A stretch of DNA of 64,000 bases from Locusta migratoria (Eukaryota > Arthropoda > Insecta > Orthoptera > Acrididae), in NCBI GenBank assembly GCA_026315105.1, contig CM048745.1:742261006-742325005 (forward strand), given 5' to 3'. Both the position numbers and the translations under genes were made by a program. Below, piece by piece: positions 9,434 through 21,416 of the stretch; the first letter of the stretch is position 1; the number at the start of each line of letters is the position of its first letter. The notes under the pieces were generated by a model that saw nothing but the letters and a program-made list of their open reading frames with translations, made no database searches and was not told where the DNA came from.

Positions 9434-12175
9434 TTTACTAACATTTAAATTAATATTGGATGCCAAAAAATTTCGCTTCTTCAGACATGCTTTTCTTTCC
9501 ATAGCCATTCCGCATTCTATATTTTCTTTCTTCAGGAGAGCAGAAGTTATTTTGCTACCATAATCTAATTCCGTCAACATCGCCTGATTTTCAGACACTT
9601 CATTCCAGTACCCTCGTTTTACTCTTGTTAATGTTCATCTTATATTTTCCTTTCAAGACACTGTCCATTCCATTCAATTACTCTTCCAGATCCTTTGTAG
9701 TCTCTAATAAAATTACTATGTCATCGGCAAACTGCGAAGTTTTTATTTCTTCACCCTGAACTTCAATTCCCTCTTCAAATTTCTCCTTGCATTCCTTCAC
9801 AGCTTGCTCATTGTACATATTGAACAACATTGGGGAAAGGCTACAACCCTGCCTTACTCCCTTCCCAACCACTGCATCCCTTTCTTGCCCTTCGACTCTA
9901 ATAACCGCTGTCTGGTTTTTGTGTAGGTTGAATATAACTCTTTGCTACCTATATATTTTACCCCTGCTACCTTCAGAATTTGAAAGAGTGTAATCCAGTC
10001 GAAATTATCAAAAGCTTACTCCAAATCTACAAATGCTAAAAACGTAGGTTTTCGTTTCCTTGGCCTATCTTCTAAGACAAGTCGTAATGTCAGTGTTACC
10101 TCCCGTTTTCATAAATTTCTCCTAAATCCAAACTGATCTTCCCCAAGTTCGTTCGGATTCCACTAGCTTTTCCTTTCGTCTGTAAATAATTAGTGTTGGT
10201 ATTTTGCATCTGTGATTTATTAAACTTACTTTCTTAGGAATTGGTATTAATACATTCTTCTTGACTTTGCAGGGTATTTCCCCTGTCTCATACATCTTAC
10301 ATACCAGGTGGAACAATATCTTCATGACTGGCTCTTCTAACGATATCAGCAGTTCAGACTGAATATCATCTACTCCAGGGGCTTGTTTCTACTCAAATCG
10401 TCTATCGCTCTGTCAAAGTCTTCTCCGAGTATCTTTCCTCCTATCTCATCTTCTTCTACTTCCATTTCTAGAATACTGCCTTCAAATTTGTGTCCTTCGT
10501 AAATTGCTCGTATATACTTCTTCCACCTTTCAGCTTTACCTTGTTTGCTTAGTACGTTTTCAATCTCACCTCTTGATATTCATGCAGCTGCTCTTCTTGT
10601 CTCCAAATATTTCTTTTATTTTCTTGTAGCGGTATCTATCTTCCCCCTAGTTATACATTCTTCTACGGTCTTGCATTTTCCTCTAGCCACTCCTGCTTAG
10701 CCATTCTGCACTTCCTGTCAATCACATTTTTCAGATGTCTGTATGCCCTTTTGCCTGCTTCTCTTGCTGCTTTTTATATTTTCTCGTTTCATCTATTTCT
10801 ATAACTCTTGCATTATCCAATGATTTCTATTATGTCTTGTTCTTCATCCTATATGATCCTCTTCGGCCTTCACTACTCTATCTCTCAGAGCTACCCAATC
10901 TTCTTGTACTGTATTACTTTCCCCTGTTTCAGCCAATCCTTGCCTAATGATCCCTCCGAAAGTCTCAACCACTTATGGTTCCTTCAATTTGTCCAGGTTC
11001 CATTTCCTAACTCTTCTACTTATCTGAAATCTCATTACTTTTAATCTACAGTTAATAACCAATAGGTTATGGTCAGAGTCTATATCTGCCCCTGGATCTG
11101 TGTCACAGTTTAAAACCTGGTTTCTAAACCTATGCCTTACCATTATAAAGTCAATCTGGTAACTTCCAGTGTCTGTTGGTCTCTTCTACGTATACAACCT
11201 TCTTCCATGATGATCAAACGAAGTGTCATGATTAAATTGTTCTCAGTACAAAATTCTACCAAGCCATCTCCTCTTTCATTCCTTTTACTCAGTCCATGTT
11301 CACCTACTACATTTCCTTCTTTTCCATCTCCCACTATCGACTTCCAGTCCCCTATCACAATCACGTTTTTCTCTCTCTTAACTGTCTGAATTATGTCTTT
11401 CATAAATTTATTTGATCATCTCATCATCGGCAGACAAGTTGACATATAAACTTGTACCACTGTGGTATATGTTGGCTTCATGTCTATCTGTGCTTCGATA
11501 ATGCGTTCACTGTGCTGTTTATAGTAAATTACCCGCATTCCTATTTTCTTACTCATTTTCAGACCTACTCCTGCGTTACCACCAAATGATTTTTGTACTT
11601 ATAACTCCGTAGTCTCCTGACCAGAAACCCTGTTCATCTTGCCACTGAACTTCACTAATACCCACCATATCTAACTTTAACTTATCCATTTCTCTTTTCA
11701 AATGTTCTAACCTACCTACCCGATTAAGGGTTAGAACATTCCACGCTCTAGTCCGTAGAACGCCTATTTTGTTTTGCTTGATGACGACATCCTCCTGAGT
11801 AACCCTCCCAAAGATTAGAATGGGGGACTATTTTACCTCCGGAATATTTTAACTAAGAAGTCGCCGTCATCATATAGTGATACAGTAGAGCTGCATGTCC
11901 TCGGGAAAAAAATAACTGTAGTTTTTCCTTGCTTTCAGCCGTTCACAGTAACTTGCATGGCAAAGCCATGTAAGGCCAGCTCAATCAACCAGACCGTTAC
12001 CCCTGTAACTATTGAAAAGGCTGCTGCCCCTCTTCAGGAACCACACGCTTGTCTGGCCTCTTCACAGATACACCTCCGCTGTGGTTGCTCATATGGTCCT
12101 GCTATCTGTATCGTTGAGGCACGCAAGCTACACCAACTCGGTAATGTTTGTCGTTCATGGGGTGGACGGACAGCG
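9434..12175 (-). mobile_element. RTE-like LINE, near full length, many frameshifts
   Basis: From the 5' end (12175) on the minus strand: a 5' untranslated region, an APE-type endonuclease piece (GDWKSIVGDGKEGNVVGEHG, about 11350), a linker, and RT pieces including VRQGCSLSPMLFN with FADDIVIL (about 9860-9690), then the start of the post-RT block. The 3' end is lost at the SINE junction. Endonuclease nicks the target and RT copies the RNA there. Stops and frameshifts are frequent, so it is dead. It fills most of the intron between P450 exons B and C. Confidence 0.85.
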
Positions 12176-12407
12176 TGAAAGTAAATAAATACGGTACCGC
12201 TCACAAATGGCGAGAATCCAGTTTCGACCGGCAAAAAATTTCCTGTCACCAATAAATTGTACAACTGGTCAGAAATTTTGAATACATTTCTTGAAAAGAA
12301 ATAAGTTAACCTAGTACTGTTATTCCCGGTAGATTCAAATTCAGTCAAAGTTGGTCCCAAATAAAGCTTTACTTACATTAATACCCAGAGTATTGAAAAA
12401 TACTCAC

Positions 12408-12634
12408 TTCATCGAAGATCTCTTGTTCCGTCACCTGGACATCACTTCCGAGTAATGTATCCATCAGGGCCCTCTTTTTCTGTTCACCTGTAGTGTCTAT
12501 TATAGCTTTTTTTTTATTGCAATACCTTGTTTCAAAAAGGTGGTCAGGGTATTGGCGTGTTTCTGAAGCATCTTAGAATCTGACGTAAAGGAAACCATCC
12601 ATTCGTAATGCATCCATGGCTGAAAAATCCTCTT
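12408..12634 (-). pseudogene. P450 exon B (helix F to H region), frameshifted in an A run
   Basis: The exon is bounded by the acceptor TTTTTCTTTACAG and the donor GAA|GTGAGTA. It begins KRIFQPWMHYEWMVSF, matching the CYP4 pattern R-x-x-x-PW-x-x-x-x-x-x, and continues to TLTTFLKQGIA. The frame then ends at a stop. In the next frame the reading goes on with KKAIIDTTGEQKKRALMDTL and VTEQEIFDE. The change sits on a run of nine A (plus-strand T run at about 12507-12515). Ten A would restore a 228-bp, 76-codon exon in phase 0. A homopolymer indel is also a common sequencing error, so this lesion alone is weak evidence of decay. Confidence 0.82.
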
Positions 12635-12739
12635 CTGTAAAGAAAAATAAGCAAGTAAATTATGCAAACAAAAATATCGCATAAGCTAAATATACAGATG
12701 ATATAAAAATAGTTCTATCTTTAGGCCTACTGAGATCGT

Positions 12740-12937
12740 TTGACCGCGGCGGAGTGGCCGACCGCATTGAGGCGCTATGCTCCGATGCGGGAGGCCGTTC
12801 CCCGTCAGGGGTTCGAATCCTCCCTCGGGCATGGATGTTTCCGCTGTCTTTAGTATAAGTTAGTTTATAAGTTGTTTGTAAGTTTAGGCACTGATGACCC
12901 CGCAGTTAAGTCCCATAAGCTTAACAAACATTTGATT
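12740..12937 (+). mobile_element. tRNA-derived SINE, family A, variant
   Basis: A diverged head (GGAGTGGCCGACCGCATTGA, B box GGTTCGAATCC) with the usual body and the tail CTTAACAAACATTTGA. A probable target duplication TGAGATC(G/A)TT lies on both sides. It is about 100 bp upstream of the acceptor of P450 exon B. Confidence 0.88.
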
Positions 12938-14930
12938 TGAGATCATTAGCTTTTAATAAACAGTGTCTTTAACACTTTGATTTATTCTTTCTTATATAAT
13001 TTCATTATATATACAGACGATGGGTTATTCGTAAGCGAAGAACTGACTTCGATAAAAGTATGAGAATGAAGCGCCCAGAGTGTCTGAATAGAGGCCATGT
13101 TTTATGCTCATACTACTTCGCGGAGAAAGATTTGAAAAATAAGATTTTGTAAAGCCAAGGGTTTATGTAATATGTTCATTGCGTGTATGCTTAAAAATTG
13201 TGGTTAATGTGTTACACCAATAAATTTATAACGGCAAGTTCTCCTTGAATCCTTCGCTGAACGCGTAGACGAGGCTTTACAAACACAAGCACAACACCTT
13301 CACTGTCAGCTTTTTGTATTTAAGCAATAATTATGTTTCATGAAACACAAGGCCAAATAAAAATTTAAAATGTCTTACATTTCCGATCTGCTGCTTAACT
13401 GCTCATGGAAAATGCGTTCATATATATGATTGAAACTTATGTATTCTGTTATTTTCAATTAGAATTCCATCTCAATAAACTGTATACATTATGAAGGGTA
13501 TTATTTGTCTGTCTACGACACTACAATAAGTGCAATCGTTTTTCACCAGACGCCTTTCGTTTCACTGAAGATAAAATATCTTCAGTGGTCTAAAATGAGA
13601 GCTGTTCTCCATTTTATTTGTTTCCATAGATCGAAAACAGTTCGTTAAAGATTTGTAAAATGTTGTTTTCTTGACTTATTGGGAATTTTTCTTAGATTTC
13701 AGCCTGACATCATGACCGAATGGTGTGTGGTTCCAGCGGTTGGTGCACATGACTGAAAATTCATTGTGCATCATAGCTCATCCTACATGATCTGGTAAAT
13801 ATGTTTTAAATGAGTGTTATCTTGTGTGAAAGTAATAACTATGTAAGCATTATCCCTTATTAGCTGCTTTTTTTTTAATCCTTGAATACGTCTGACTCAG
13901 GTGAAATACATCGACATTCATATGCCGATCAAAACAAAAATATTTGCGAATCTGATACTAATTATCCACTGCAACATCATCATATAACGGTATACTGTTG
14001 CATACTGTTTGGTTTTATCTTCTCGGTTGGTGGAATGTGACTGATTTCGCTGACGTCTGGTAGCTAATACCATCAATTTTGTGTATAATTTCCTGTAACA
14101 GCTGGTATTTTGGTTGGAATAGTGTCTACAGCCAGATGGTCCAACGATTAATGCACGTATGTTGTCAGGAAGTAGTTTACCATTTATTCTCTTCTAGACT
14201 GGTTACCAGCACAATTACAGAACCAGACGGTTAATACAAGCCCCTGTTGTTGTTTAGTCCACTCAGCCATTCTGCTTACTAATCATCTAACTTTAGTATA
14301 TGTATGGAATTGTTTTATTTTATTATTATTATTTTTTTTTTACTTTTTTTTTTATTAAGAACGAGATAGGTTTCGCGATTTGATATTGTTCGAGAAATCG
14401 CCCAAGTGGTATTCGTGCCACCATTGTTTCAACATATTCAAATTTATTCTCCCAGTCACTGGATTTTTTTTTTAACCAAAACCCATTTTCTCCCGCAGCA
14501 TAGAAAGTAAGGGTCAGCCTTTACCCTCAATATTATATACGTTGTATTCTGGTATAAAGTCTTTCATCCATTTTCGTTTCTCCAACCCTTTCATGAAGAT
14601 TTGCAGTTACGGTGGAATAACTGAACGTAGTCCACCAGCGCTGTCTCCAAAGGCTTGGTGAGTTTCCATTAATCATTTTGCCGAACGTACATCCAGCTCG
14701 AAGTAGGGAGTCGTGCACCACAAAATGAAGACGCCGGTGGCGAGTATTGAACCTCGTGCAATTTTCTTTAGAATGAAATGATTGTGTACACTTGTAGAAA
14801 CCTTGGCACTTAAGAAATGAGTCGTATATGGTTCTGGATGTACTTGCAGTGCAGAAATCTCGCGCTATTTGAAGAAAAAACATGTAATTATGAAATTTAA
14901 TCTTATTTAAAAATTGTGACATCTCCTTGA
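12938..14930. other. Unassigned intron sequence with one 129-codon open frame
   Basis: AT-rich and without recognised transposon ends. A minus-strand open frame at 14533-14922 has an acceptor-like site TTTTTTCTTCAAATAG near its start, but the protein resembles nothing I know and its order does not fit the P450. Confidence 0.4.
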
Positions 14931-14931
14931 C

Positions 14932-15225
14932 TCGTGGAGACTGGTGTCCTTGTCAGAGGGCCCTCACTGGACATAGTGTGTAAATGATACCCTCCTCTCC
15001 TCTATGGGCTCTGATTGGATGTAGTATTTTTATAAAAACTACCTCCTCTAAAAACCCCTCCTTGACATATAAAGGCTAGTGACCATGTCAGAGTGCTCTG
15101 ATTTGACGTAGTGTACTTGTGAAATATGATACCCCTGTCCCATCCCCTTGTCACGTGGAAACCAGTGTGCTCTGATTGGATGTACTGGCCTTGTGTGATA
15201 TATATGATACCTAAAAGGGGTGACC
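14932..15225. repeat. Degenerate tandem repeat, about four units
   Basis: The phrase GTG(G)CTCTGATTGGATGTA, with a following GATACC, recurs near 14965, 15005, 15092 and 15170, with CCTTGTCACGTGGA-like leaders. Units are 50 to 110 bp and strongly diverged. Confidence 0.6.
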
Positions 15226-15540
15226 CTCGAGGGAACCCTCCACTCCCCTCCATGAAGGGTGGGGGGGGGGAGTCTTCCTTCCTCTCCCCTTTGATGACTC
15301 AGCTTTACGTCAACTGTAATATGACACTACGACCTTGAAGTGGGCCAGACCGTATCTTGCCAACACCAGTATACTTCATTGCCGATTAAACGAGATCCAT
15401 AAGAAATCGCTGTGCTTACAGCCAGTAGCGAAAATACATCCAGGAAAATGTTGAGGCGTCAGTGAGTTCTTGTTTGATTATTCCCCCATGATTTCGCCAC
15501 AAAACGTCATCTGAAGATCTGAAGTCTTCCCGGCGTATTA

Positions 15541-15722
15541 AAATGTTCAAATGTTTATAAATCTATCGGACCAAACTGCGTGGTCATCAGTCCGCAGCTT
15601 ACAGACTACTTAAACTAAGATAAACTAACCTTAAGGAGGAACACACACACGCATGACCCAGGGAGGACTCCAACCCCCGACGGCGAGCAACCGCGCGCTC
15701 TGCAGCGAGGCGCCTTACCCGG
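15541..15722 (-). mobile_element. tRNA-derived SINE, family B, 5' truncated
   Basis: The tail and body (AAATGTTTATAAATCTATCG, TGACCACGCAGTTTGG on the minus strand) and most of the head match the copy at 7785. It stops at 15722 where the Penelope-like sequence begins. Confidence 0.85.
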
Positions 15723-15724
15723 CA

Positions 15725-16400
15725 TATTTCAAAGTAAAACAGTTCTCGGGTATCCAACCTGGTTTTATCGTAACTCTTCTACGATATTTAGGCAATCATA
15801 AACGTTGTCACCACAACTCCCAACGTGAAGGCGTTTTACGCACACTGGTACACAGGGCACGTTCCAAGAAAGCCTTCCATCCGAGCTGCAACATCTGGAG
15901 ACAACATTCAAAAGAAACGGATACAACCCTAAACAAATACGATGGGCGTTCAAAGAGAATTTAAATCACAAGCATGCATCCCGTTTGTCGGAAACACTTC
16001 GAGGAAAATCGGCACTATTCTGAAGAGACCTAAAGTGTGTTTTTCGACCCTCAGCAAAAAATTTGACTCTCCTAGGCTCTGTGAAAGACGAGCTAGATCT
16101 GGGAAAACCCGACATTTAGCAAGTGCTGCAAATCTTACATTGGTGAAACAGTCCGCGCGGTAGAAGAGAGGTACCGTGAACACAAGCGCTATACACAACT
16201 ATGCCAGACTACCAAATCAGCCATGGCCAACCATTGTATAAAGACTGGACACACCATGGAGTACGAAAACACCAAAGTACTCAGGCAATCCTCCTCCTTC
16301 TGGGATTGTGTTACTACAGAGGCCATCGGAATACGACTGCTGGATGGTCTAATCAATAAAGAAAGCGGCATTCAACTCAGTCAGGCTTGGAACCCTGCAC
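15725..16400 (+). mobile_element. Penelope-like element, 3' part with decayed GIY-YIG endonuclease
   Basis: Opens with a terminal segment (CAGTTCTCGGGTATCCAACC) that recurs inverted at about 25.68 kb. The coding remains read TLVHRARS, then GIY-YIG pieces and SFWDCVTTEAIGIRLLDGLI and QLSQAWNP near the C terminus (FWD..I.EA..IR is the usual C-terminal signature). Penelope-like elements pair an RT with a GIY-YIG endonuclease. Frame breaks are frequent and the RT is absent. Confidence 0.78.
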
Positions 16401-16639
16401 TAAGCATGGAGAAGAAAAAACGTTCCCGCAGACTGAGGTCCACGCCCGACGACAGCAGCGCGGTGACTGCAGCCAGAGTTCAGACCCCGGTGCCGCTTCC
16501 CCCACCACTATGAAGAGCCGGCGTGGTGGCTGCACTGAAGGCGTCACGAGAGGAGCGGTGGATGGGGTAACGGCGAGCATATATAGGGCGCCGAGATGAC
16601 TGGCAGGCCACAAGGAACCCTGCAACTAAACGACTTGCC

Positions 16640-18320
16640 AACAGAATGCAACGGGGCGTTATGGTAGCTGTCCAAGAATACAGAAACCAAGTCTGGGCTG
16701 ACAAGATTGCCTCTCTCCAACTGGAAGAACAATCGGAGTGGAAGCTGACAGCCTACTGAGGAAAGGTCAAAGGATTCCACCACTACAGGTCAGCAACAGC
16801 ATTGTCAGAGAGCCGGACGCCAAGGCCAATGCCCTGGCTGCCACTTTTAACTCCTGTCACCCATCCTGTATACGAAGATCATATCGCCATGGTCAACGAG
16901 AGACTCCCTATATATCTGCACAACAGAGCAGAAGACGGCCACATTGTCCCCGTAAAAGAGGAAGAGGTGAAGGGGGAGATATTGGCTCTCATCATCAAGA
17001 AGACTAGTGGACCAGATAACAACAACCATCTACTCACCCAACTCCCTCCGACTGTCATCCAAATTTTGACTGCCATCTTCAACACAATACTGGATACCGG
17101 CGACTATCCACTTTCATGGAAACATTCAGAGATATTCGCCATTCCCAAAACAGGCAAGGACCCTAGGATGCCTTCAAGATACCGACCAATAAGTCTGCTA
17201 TCAGCAACATCCAAACTATTTGAGAAGCTCTATGCCTTCTATGACATGTTGAAGCTGAACACCTCCTACCAGATGAGCAATTTGGATTCCGTCAGAACCA
17301 TGCAACAACCCATCAGCTACTTCAACTTGTTGAAGAAGCATTCAGTGCCATTGAGAGGAGGGTGTTCTTCGGTGTCGTGTTCCTCAATGTGTACCGCGCT
17401 TTCGGCTGCGTATGGCACGAGGGACTTCTGTTTAAGCTTCTAGAACAAGGAATCCCAGTGTCACATGTACTTCTACTGAAAAGTTATCGTCAAGACAGAG
17501 TCTTCCATATCTGGGCTCAAGATGGTGTATCCATCAGGAACATAAAAGCAGGGGTGCCCCAGAGCAGCGACCTTGCCCACTCCTTTATACTCTCTACACT
17601 GCGGACCCTCCGAGAACTCCAGGAATCCAACTTGCACTCTACGCCGACGATACGGCCCTTTACTCCCGTAACATCAATGTTTACCATCTGCAAATAAAAC
17701 TGCAAAAGGCATGCGACAAACTATGCATCTGGGCCAAGAAGTGGAGACTACTATTCAATGCTAACAAGATCCAAGCACTACCTATTGGCAGACGACCTCT
17801 TCCGAACAACTGGAGGCCCATCCAGATCAATGGAAAACCGGTACCCTGAGTACCCTGGACAACAACCGCCAAATACCTAGGGGTGGTGCTGGACAGGAGA
17901 CTCACCTTGCGCCCTCATAGATGAACTCTGTGCAAACGCAACCAGAAGACTGCGGATATTATATCCTCTAATTAATCCTACATCCTCACTACCACCACCA
18001 ACACAACTGGCAGTAATCCTATATGTCACCCTAGTACAGCCAATCCTTGAATATGCTGCAGTCGTTTGGGGAAACGCCGCTGACACTAACCTTCAAAGAC
18101 TTCAGCGAGTCCAAAACCGTGAACTGAAGAAGGCACTCCATCTTCTGACCAGATTCCCAACTGTGGTACTACATGAATTGGCAGGCGTTCCCCCACTGAG
18201 GGACCGTTTCCGACAGTCAGCTAAGGAATTCTACGAGAGACCAGCTTGTGAGGAACCTAGGACAGCGAATACGCAGATTGGCCAGTAATAGATGGTCTGA
18301 CTATCTCAGAGATTAATCAC
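16640..18320 (+). mobile_element. Jockey-like LINE, reverse transcriptase and C-terminal region
   Basis: Pieces in order: EIFAIPKTGKDPRMPSRYRP with ISLLSATSKLFEK (RT fingers), VVFLNVYRAFGCVWHEGLLF, IKAGVPQSSDLAHS (consensus VPQGSVLGP), ALYADDTALYSR in another frame (catalytic YADD intact), then AKYLGVVLDRRLTL and a post-RT region ILEYAAVVWGNAA. This set and spacing fit the Jockey group. The 5' gag-like ORF and endonuclease are not seen. Several frameshifts; inactive. Confidence 0.84.
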
Positions 18321-18355
18321 ACATCTCTTTGACAGCCATACTTTGCATGTACATA

Positions 18356-20245
18356 CAGGCTGTTTCACTAAGTGTGTTTGCCTCTGTAACTTATAAAATA
18401 ATAGGTGACGGGATATTTTAATGCGGTATATCAACACAAAAAATGTTACACTTTCTGCAGAGCTATGAACATAGTTTATTGTATCATTTTCCAAAGAGTT
18501 ACAGCACAAAGATATAATTTTTAAAATGGAACAATAGTTTTTTCTATCGTGCATTGGATTCGTTGAAACCAGCTGCGTCTAAATCAATTCAAACTACATT
18601 CCTATCACTGTCAGTTTGGGAGCTACAACCCTTCAAAGTTTCAGGGCAGATACCACAAACGCTGCGCATAATGCAATGCGCCTTCTAAATGTGGTGCGGT
18701 CGAGTTGTAACGTCGCCGATGTCACGGAGCGAGAAGCTTCCTCGATGCGCTGTTAGACTGCCGACTGTCGCCGCACACGGCCGTATACCCGACAGCTGGA
18801 ACCACACAAATTTAACCGGGGGTCAATATACCACACTTACTGACATCGGATGACGATGGCATACATGAACAACGAGTACGTTGACATGTTGCTGATCCTC
18901 GGCGAGTTCCGACACGATGCCACTGAAGCAGCCACGTCGTATGCCGTGAGTTATCCTAGGCGAATAGCCCCGGCAGCTATTACGTTCTTACGTGCCGAAC
19001 AACGATTTCGGGAAACAGGCAGCTTGGTAATGCGCCGCAGTAACAGACGAAGACCTGCAAGAAGTGAGGAGATGGAGGTGTTTGTTTTAGTTGCACTACA
19101 CCACGATCCTCATGTCAGCTTACGAGACGTTGCTGCAGTCGCTGGTGTCAGTCTCACATCTGTGTGGCGTATAGCACACGGCCAAAGGTTTCACCTGTAC
19201 CGCCTGTCACTGACCCAGGAGCTGCATAGGAACGATTTCCGTGCAAGAGTGACGTTCTGTGAGTGGGCCATGCGTAATTTCACGCTGGAGTCTTTACAAA
19301 GTATTATGGTGCAGTGAATCGCCATAACATGCACTACTGGGCCGCAGACAATCCTCGGTGGGTACGACCTGTCGACCGTCAATGTAGGTGGTCTATTAAC
19401 GTGTGGTGTGGAATCCTTGGGGATGAAATCATCTGTCCACACTACTTCCCAAGTACACTGACAGATGAGTTATATCGCACTTTTATAGCCGACAGTTTGG
19501 GTGGTCTCCTTGAACGTGTGTCTACACACGAGAGTCCATATGTGGATGCAGCACGATGGTCACCCAGCCCATTCTGCGCGTGCTGTTGTGGAAGAACTAA
19601 ACAATAGATTTGCAGGAAGTTGGTTGGGGCGCCATGGTCCTCATTCATGGCCCACAAGGTCGCCCGATTTAACACCAGTAGATTTCTTATTGTGGGGATA
19701 TCTAAAGGATCGTGTTTATGTCACTGAGCCCACATCCCCAGTTGATCTAAAGCGGTGCATCGAGGATGCATGTCGCTCCGTCACACCGGCGATGTTACAT
19801 CTCGTCCACAGATCCTTTCGACGGCGCATTGCATTATGCATTGAGGAACATGGACACACATTTGACCATCTCATGTAAATCAACTTCCCACCGCCATAAC
19901 ATCCATCACCCACCACACAGCCATGTATTATGTACAGCGTGTGGTATCTGCCCCTGAAACTTTGAAGGGCCGTAGCTCCCAAACTAACAGTGATAGGAAT
20001 GGAGTTTAAATTGATTTGGACGCAGCTGGTTTCAACGATTCCAATGCACGATAGAAAAAAAACTATTGTTCCATTTTTAAAAATTATAACTTTGTGCTGC
20101 AACTCTTTGCAAAATGATACAATAAACTATGTTCATAGCTCTGCAGAAAGTGTAACATTTCTAGTGTTGACCTACCGCATTAAAATTTCCCATCACCTAT
20201 TATTTTATAAGTTACAGAGGCAAACAAACTTAGTGAAACACCCTG
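18356..20245 (+). mobile_element. Tc1/mariner-superfamily transposon with about 310-bp terminal inverted repeats
   Basis: The ends CAGGCTGTTTCACTAAGT and its inverted partner (CAGGGTGTTTCACTAAGT) are flanked by TA. The inverted repeats run 18356-18664 and 19935-20245 at roughly 90% identity. Between them lies one decayed transposase. The size of 1.89 kb and long repeats differ from classic mariners of 1.3 kb. Confidence 0.9.
18850..19878 (+). pseudogene. Transposase of the long-TIR element (HTH plus DDE_3 type), broken
   Basis: The N-terminal part resembles the DUF4817 helix-turn-helix region (MNNEYVDMLLILGEF, FRETGSLVMRRS) and a second HTH (VSLRDVAAVAGVSLTSVWRI). Then WAADNPRWVRP, WCGILGDEI and the DDE C-terminal block MQHDGHPAHSARAVVEELNN and RSPDLTPVDFLLWGYLKDRV. 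The frame changes twice (near 19290 and 19550). Where relatives have FTDE with the first catalytic Asp, this copy has FTLE. The second Asp (HDG) and the SPDLTPVDF block are kept. It cannot be functional as it stands. Confidence 0.85.
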
Positions 20246-20349
20246 TATATATGTAAATATGTTTTACTTTTCTTTATTTTAAACATTATTGTTACTATTA
20301 ATGAAATCTTCTCGGGTTACAAGTCTCGTCATGTGGTTTACTGCCCACG

Positions 20350-20390
20350 AGCTTTCGACAGAGAACTCCTCTGCCATTGTCAAGTGGATG
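20350..20390 (-). ncRNA. Hammerhead-ribozyme-like motif at the 3' end of the Penelope-like element
   Basis: On the minus strand CTTGACAATGG is followed by a 7-bp stem GGCAGAG/CTCTGTC with the loop GAGTT, then GAAA and GCTCGTGGG. The core would be CUGACGA in an intact hammerhead; the differences here are C-to-T and G-to-A type plus one extra T. The position, just past the endonuclease stop, is where these elements carry the ribozyme. Confidence 0.45.
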
Positions 20391-20512
20391 ACTCGTTTCG
20401 CGGCCGCTGCCGTGCTTATATAGCCGCGCCGCCGCCAGTGACGTCACTAGTGCTCAGTTCCATGACCATATAAGGCAATGTTTTGTACGCCGCGCCCACT
20501 TCAACTCCGCAA

Positions 20513-20836
20513 CTACGGGATCCCAAGCCGTACTGAGCTGCAAACGCCGCCTTTATTGAGGGTGTTTTCTGAAATTCTAATCCCTACTGCCTCGTTTATT
20601 ACGCTGTCCCAGAAGCTGTTGGTCCATTTAATAATAGAAGTCTCGTCGAAAGCAAGTCGGTGTCCGTTTTCTAAAGCATGTTCCACCACAGCTGATTTTT
20701 CGGGATAGCGCTCGTGTTCTATGCGTCGCTGTTCAATAGTGCGAACAGTCTGGCCGACATAAAACTGCCCACACTCACACGGAATTTTATAAATGCCTGG
20801 TGTTCTGAGACCTACATCATCTTTCACAGGTTTCAT
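20513..20836 (-). CDS. GIY-YIG endonuclease domain of the Penelope-like element
   Basis: A 107-residue open frame. GIYKIPCECGQFYVGQTVRT is the GIY-YIG core, followed by the conserved R-x-x-E-H (RRIEHER), a HALENGH segment, and the C-terminal FWDSVINEAVGIRI and LGIP. The domain nicks target DNA to prime reverse transcription. It is open here, although the upstream RT is not. Confidence 0.85.
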   Translation of the reverse strand: MKPVKDDVGLRTPGIYKIPCECGQFYVGQTVRTIEQRRIEHERYPEKSAVVEHALENGHRLAFDETSIIKWTNSFWDSVINEAVGIRISENTLNKGGVCSSVRLGIP

Positions 20837-21215
20837 TAATTATCGGATCTTGGCTGGAGGCCCCTGTCCCTGTCGTGGAGCCACAAAACGATAAAAATGC
20901 GGTATTCTTGACTTCTTCTTCAGGTGTCTTCTGTTTTCGTGCTTTAAGTGACACTGCTTGACATATTTGTCTCTTGCTGTAGCCGTTATCCTTGAAAACT
21001 TTGCGTAAGTGGCTAAGCTCCTTTGACAGGTTATCAGCATCTGATACGGTTACGGCTCTGTGTAACAAGGTCTTCAGAACAGATTGTTTCTTAGCTGGGT
21101 GATAGTAGCTGGTGGCGTGCAAATACCGGTCCGTGTGAGTGGGCTTGCGGTAAACGCTGTGACCCAGACTTGCATCGGGATTACGGCGGACAAGAACGTC
21201 CAGGAATGGCAAGGA

Positions 21216-21416
21216 GCCGGCCGCGGTGGCCGAGGTGACTGAGGCGCTCCAGTCACGGTCAGCACGGCCACTACGGTCGGGGGTTCGAATCCCCCCTCGG
21301 GCATGGATATTTGTGCCGTCCTAGTTTGTAAGTAGTTCATAAGTAGTTTGTAAGTTTAGGGACTGATGACCCCGTAGTTAAGTCCCATAAGCTTAACAAA
21401 CATTTGAACATTTTTT
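21216..21416 (+). mobile_element. tRNA-derived SINE, family A, inside the Penelope-like element
   Basis: Full-length copy with perfect 12-bp target duplications GAATGGCAAGGA (21204-21215 and 21417-21428). It splits the coding frame between the RT and the linker. Confidence 0.95.

Noticed and set aside
14533..14922. Minus-strand 129-codon frame containing LWRQRWWTTFSYS, which resembles the P450 W-x-x-x-R / P-x-F region and has an acceptor-like site
   Set aside because: It lies between exons A and B, whereas this region of a P450 must come before exon A. No donor in the right phase and no further similarity.
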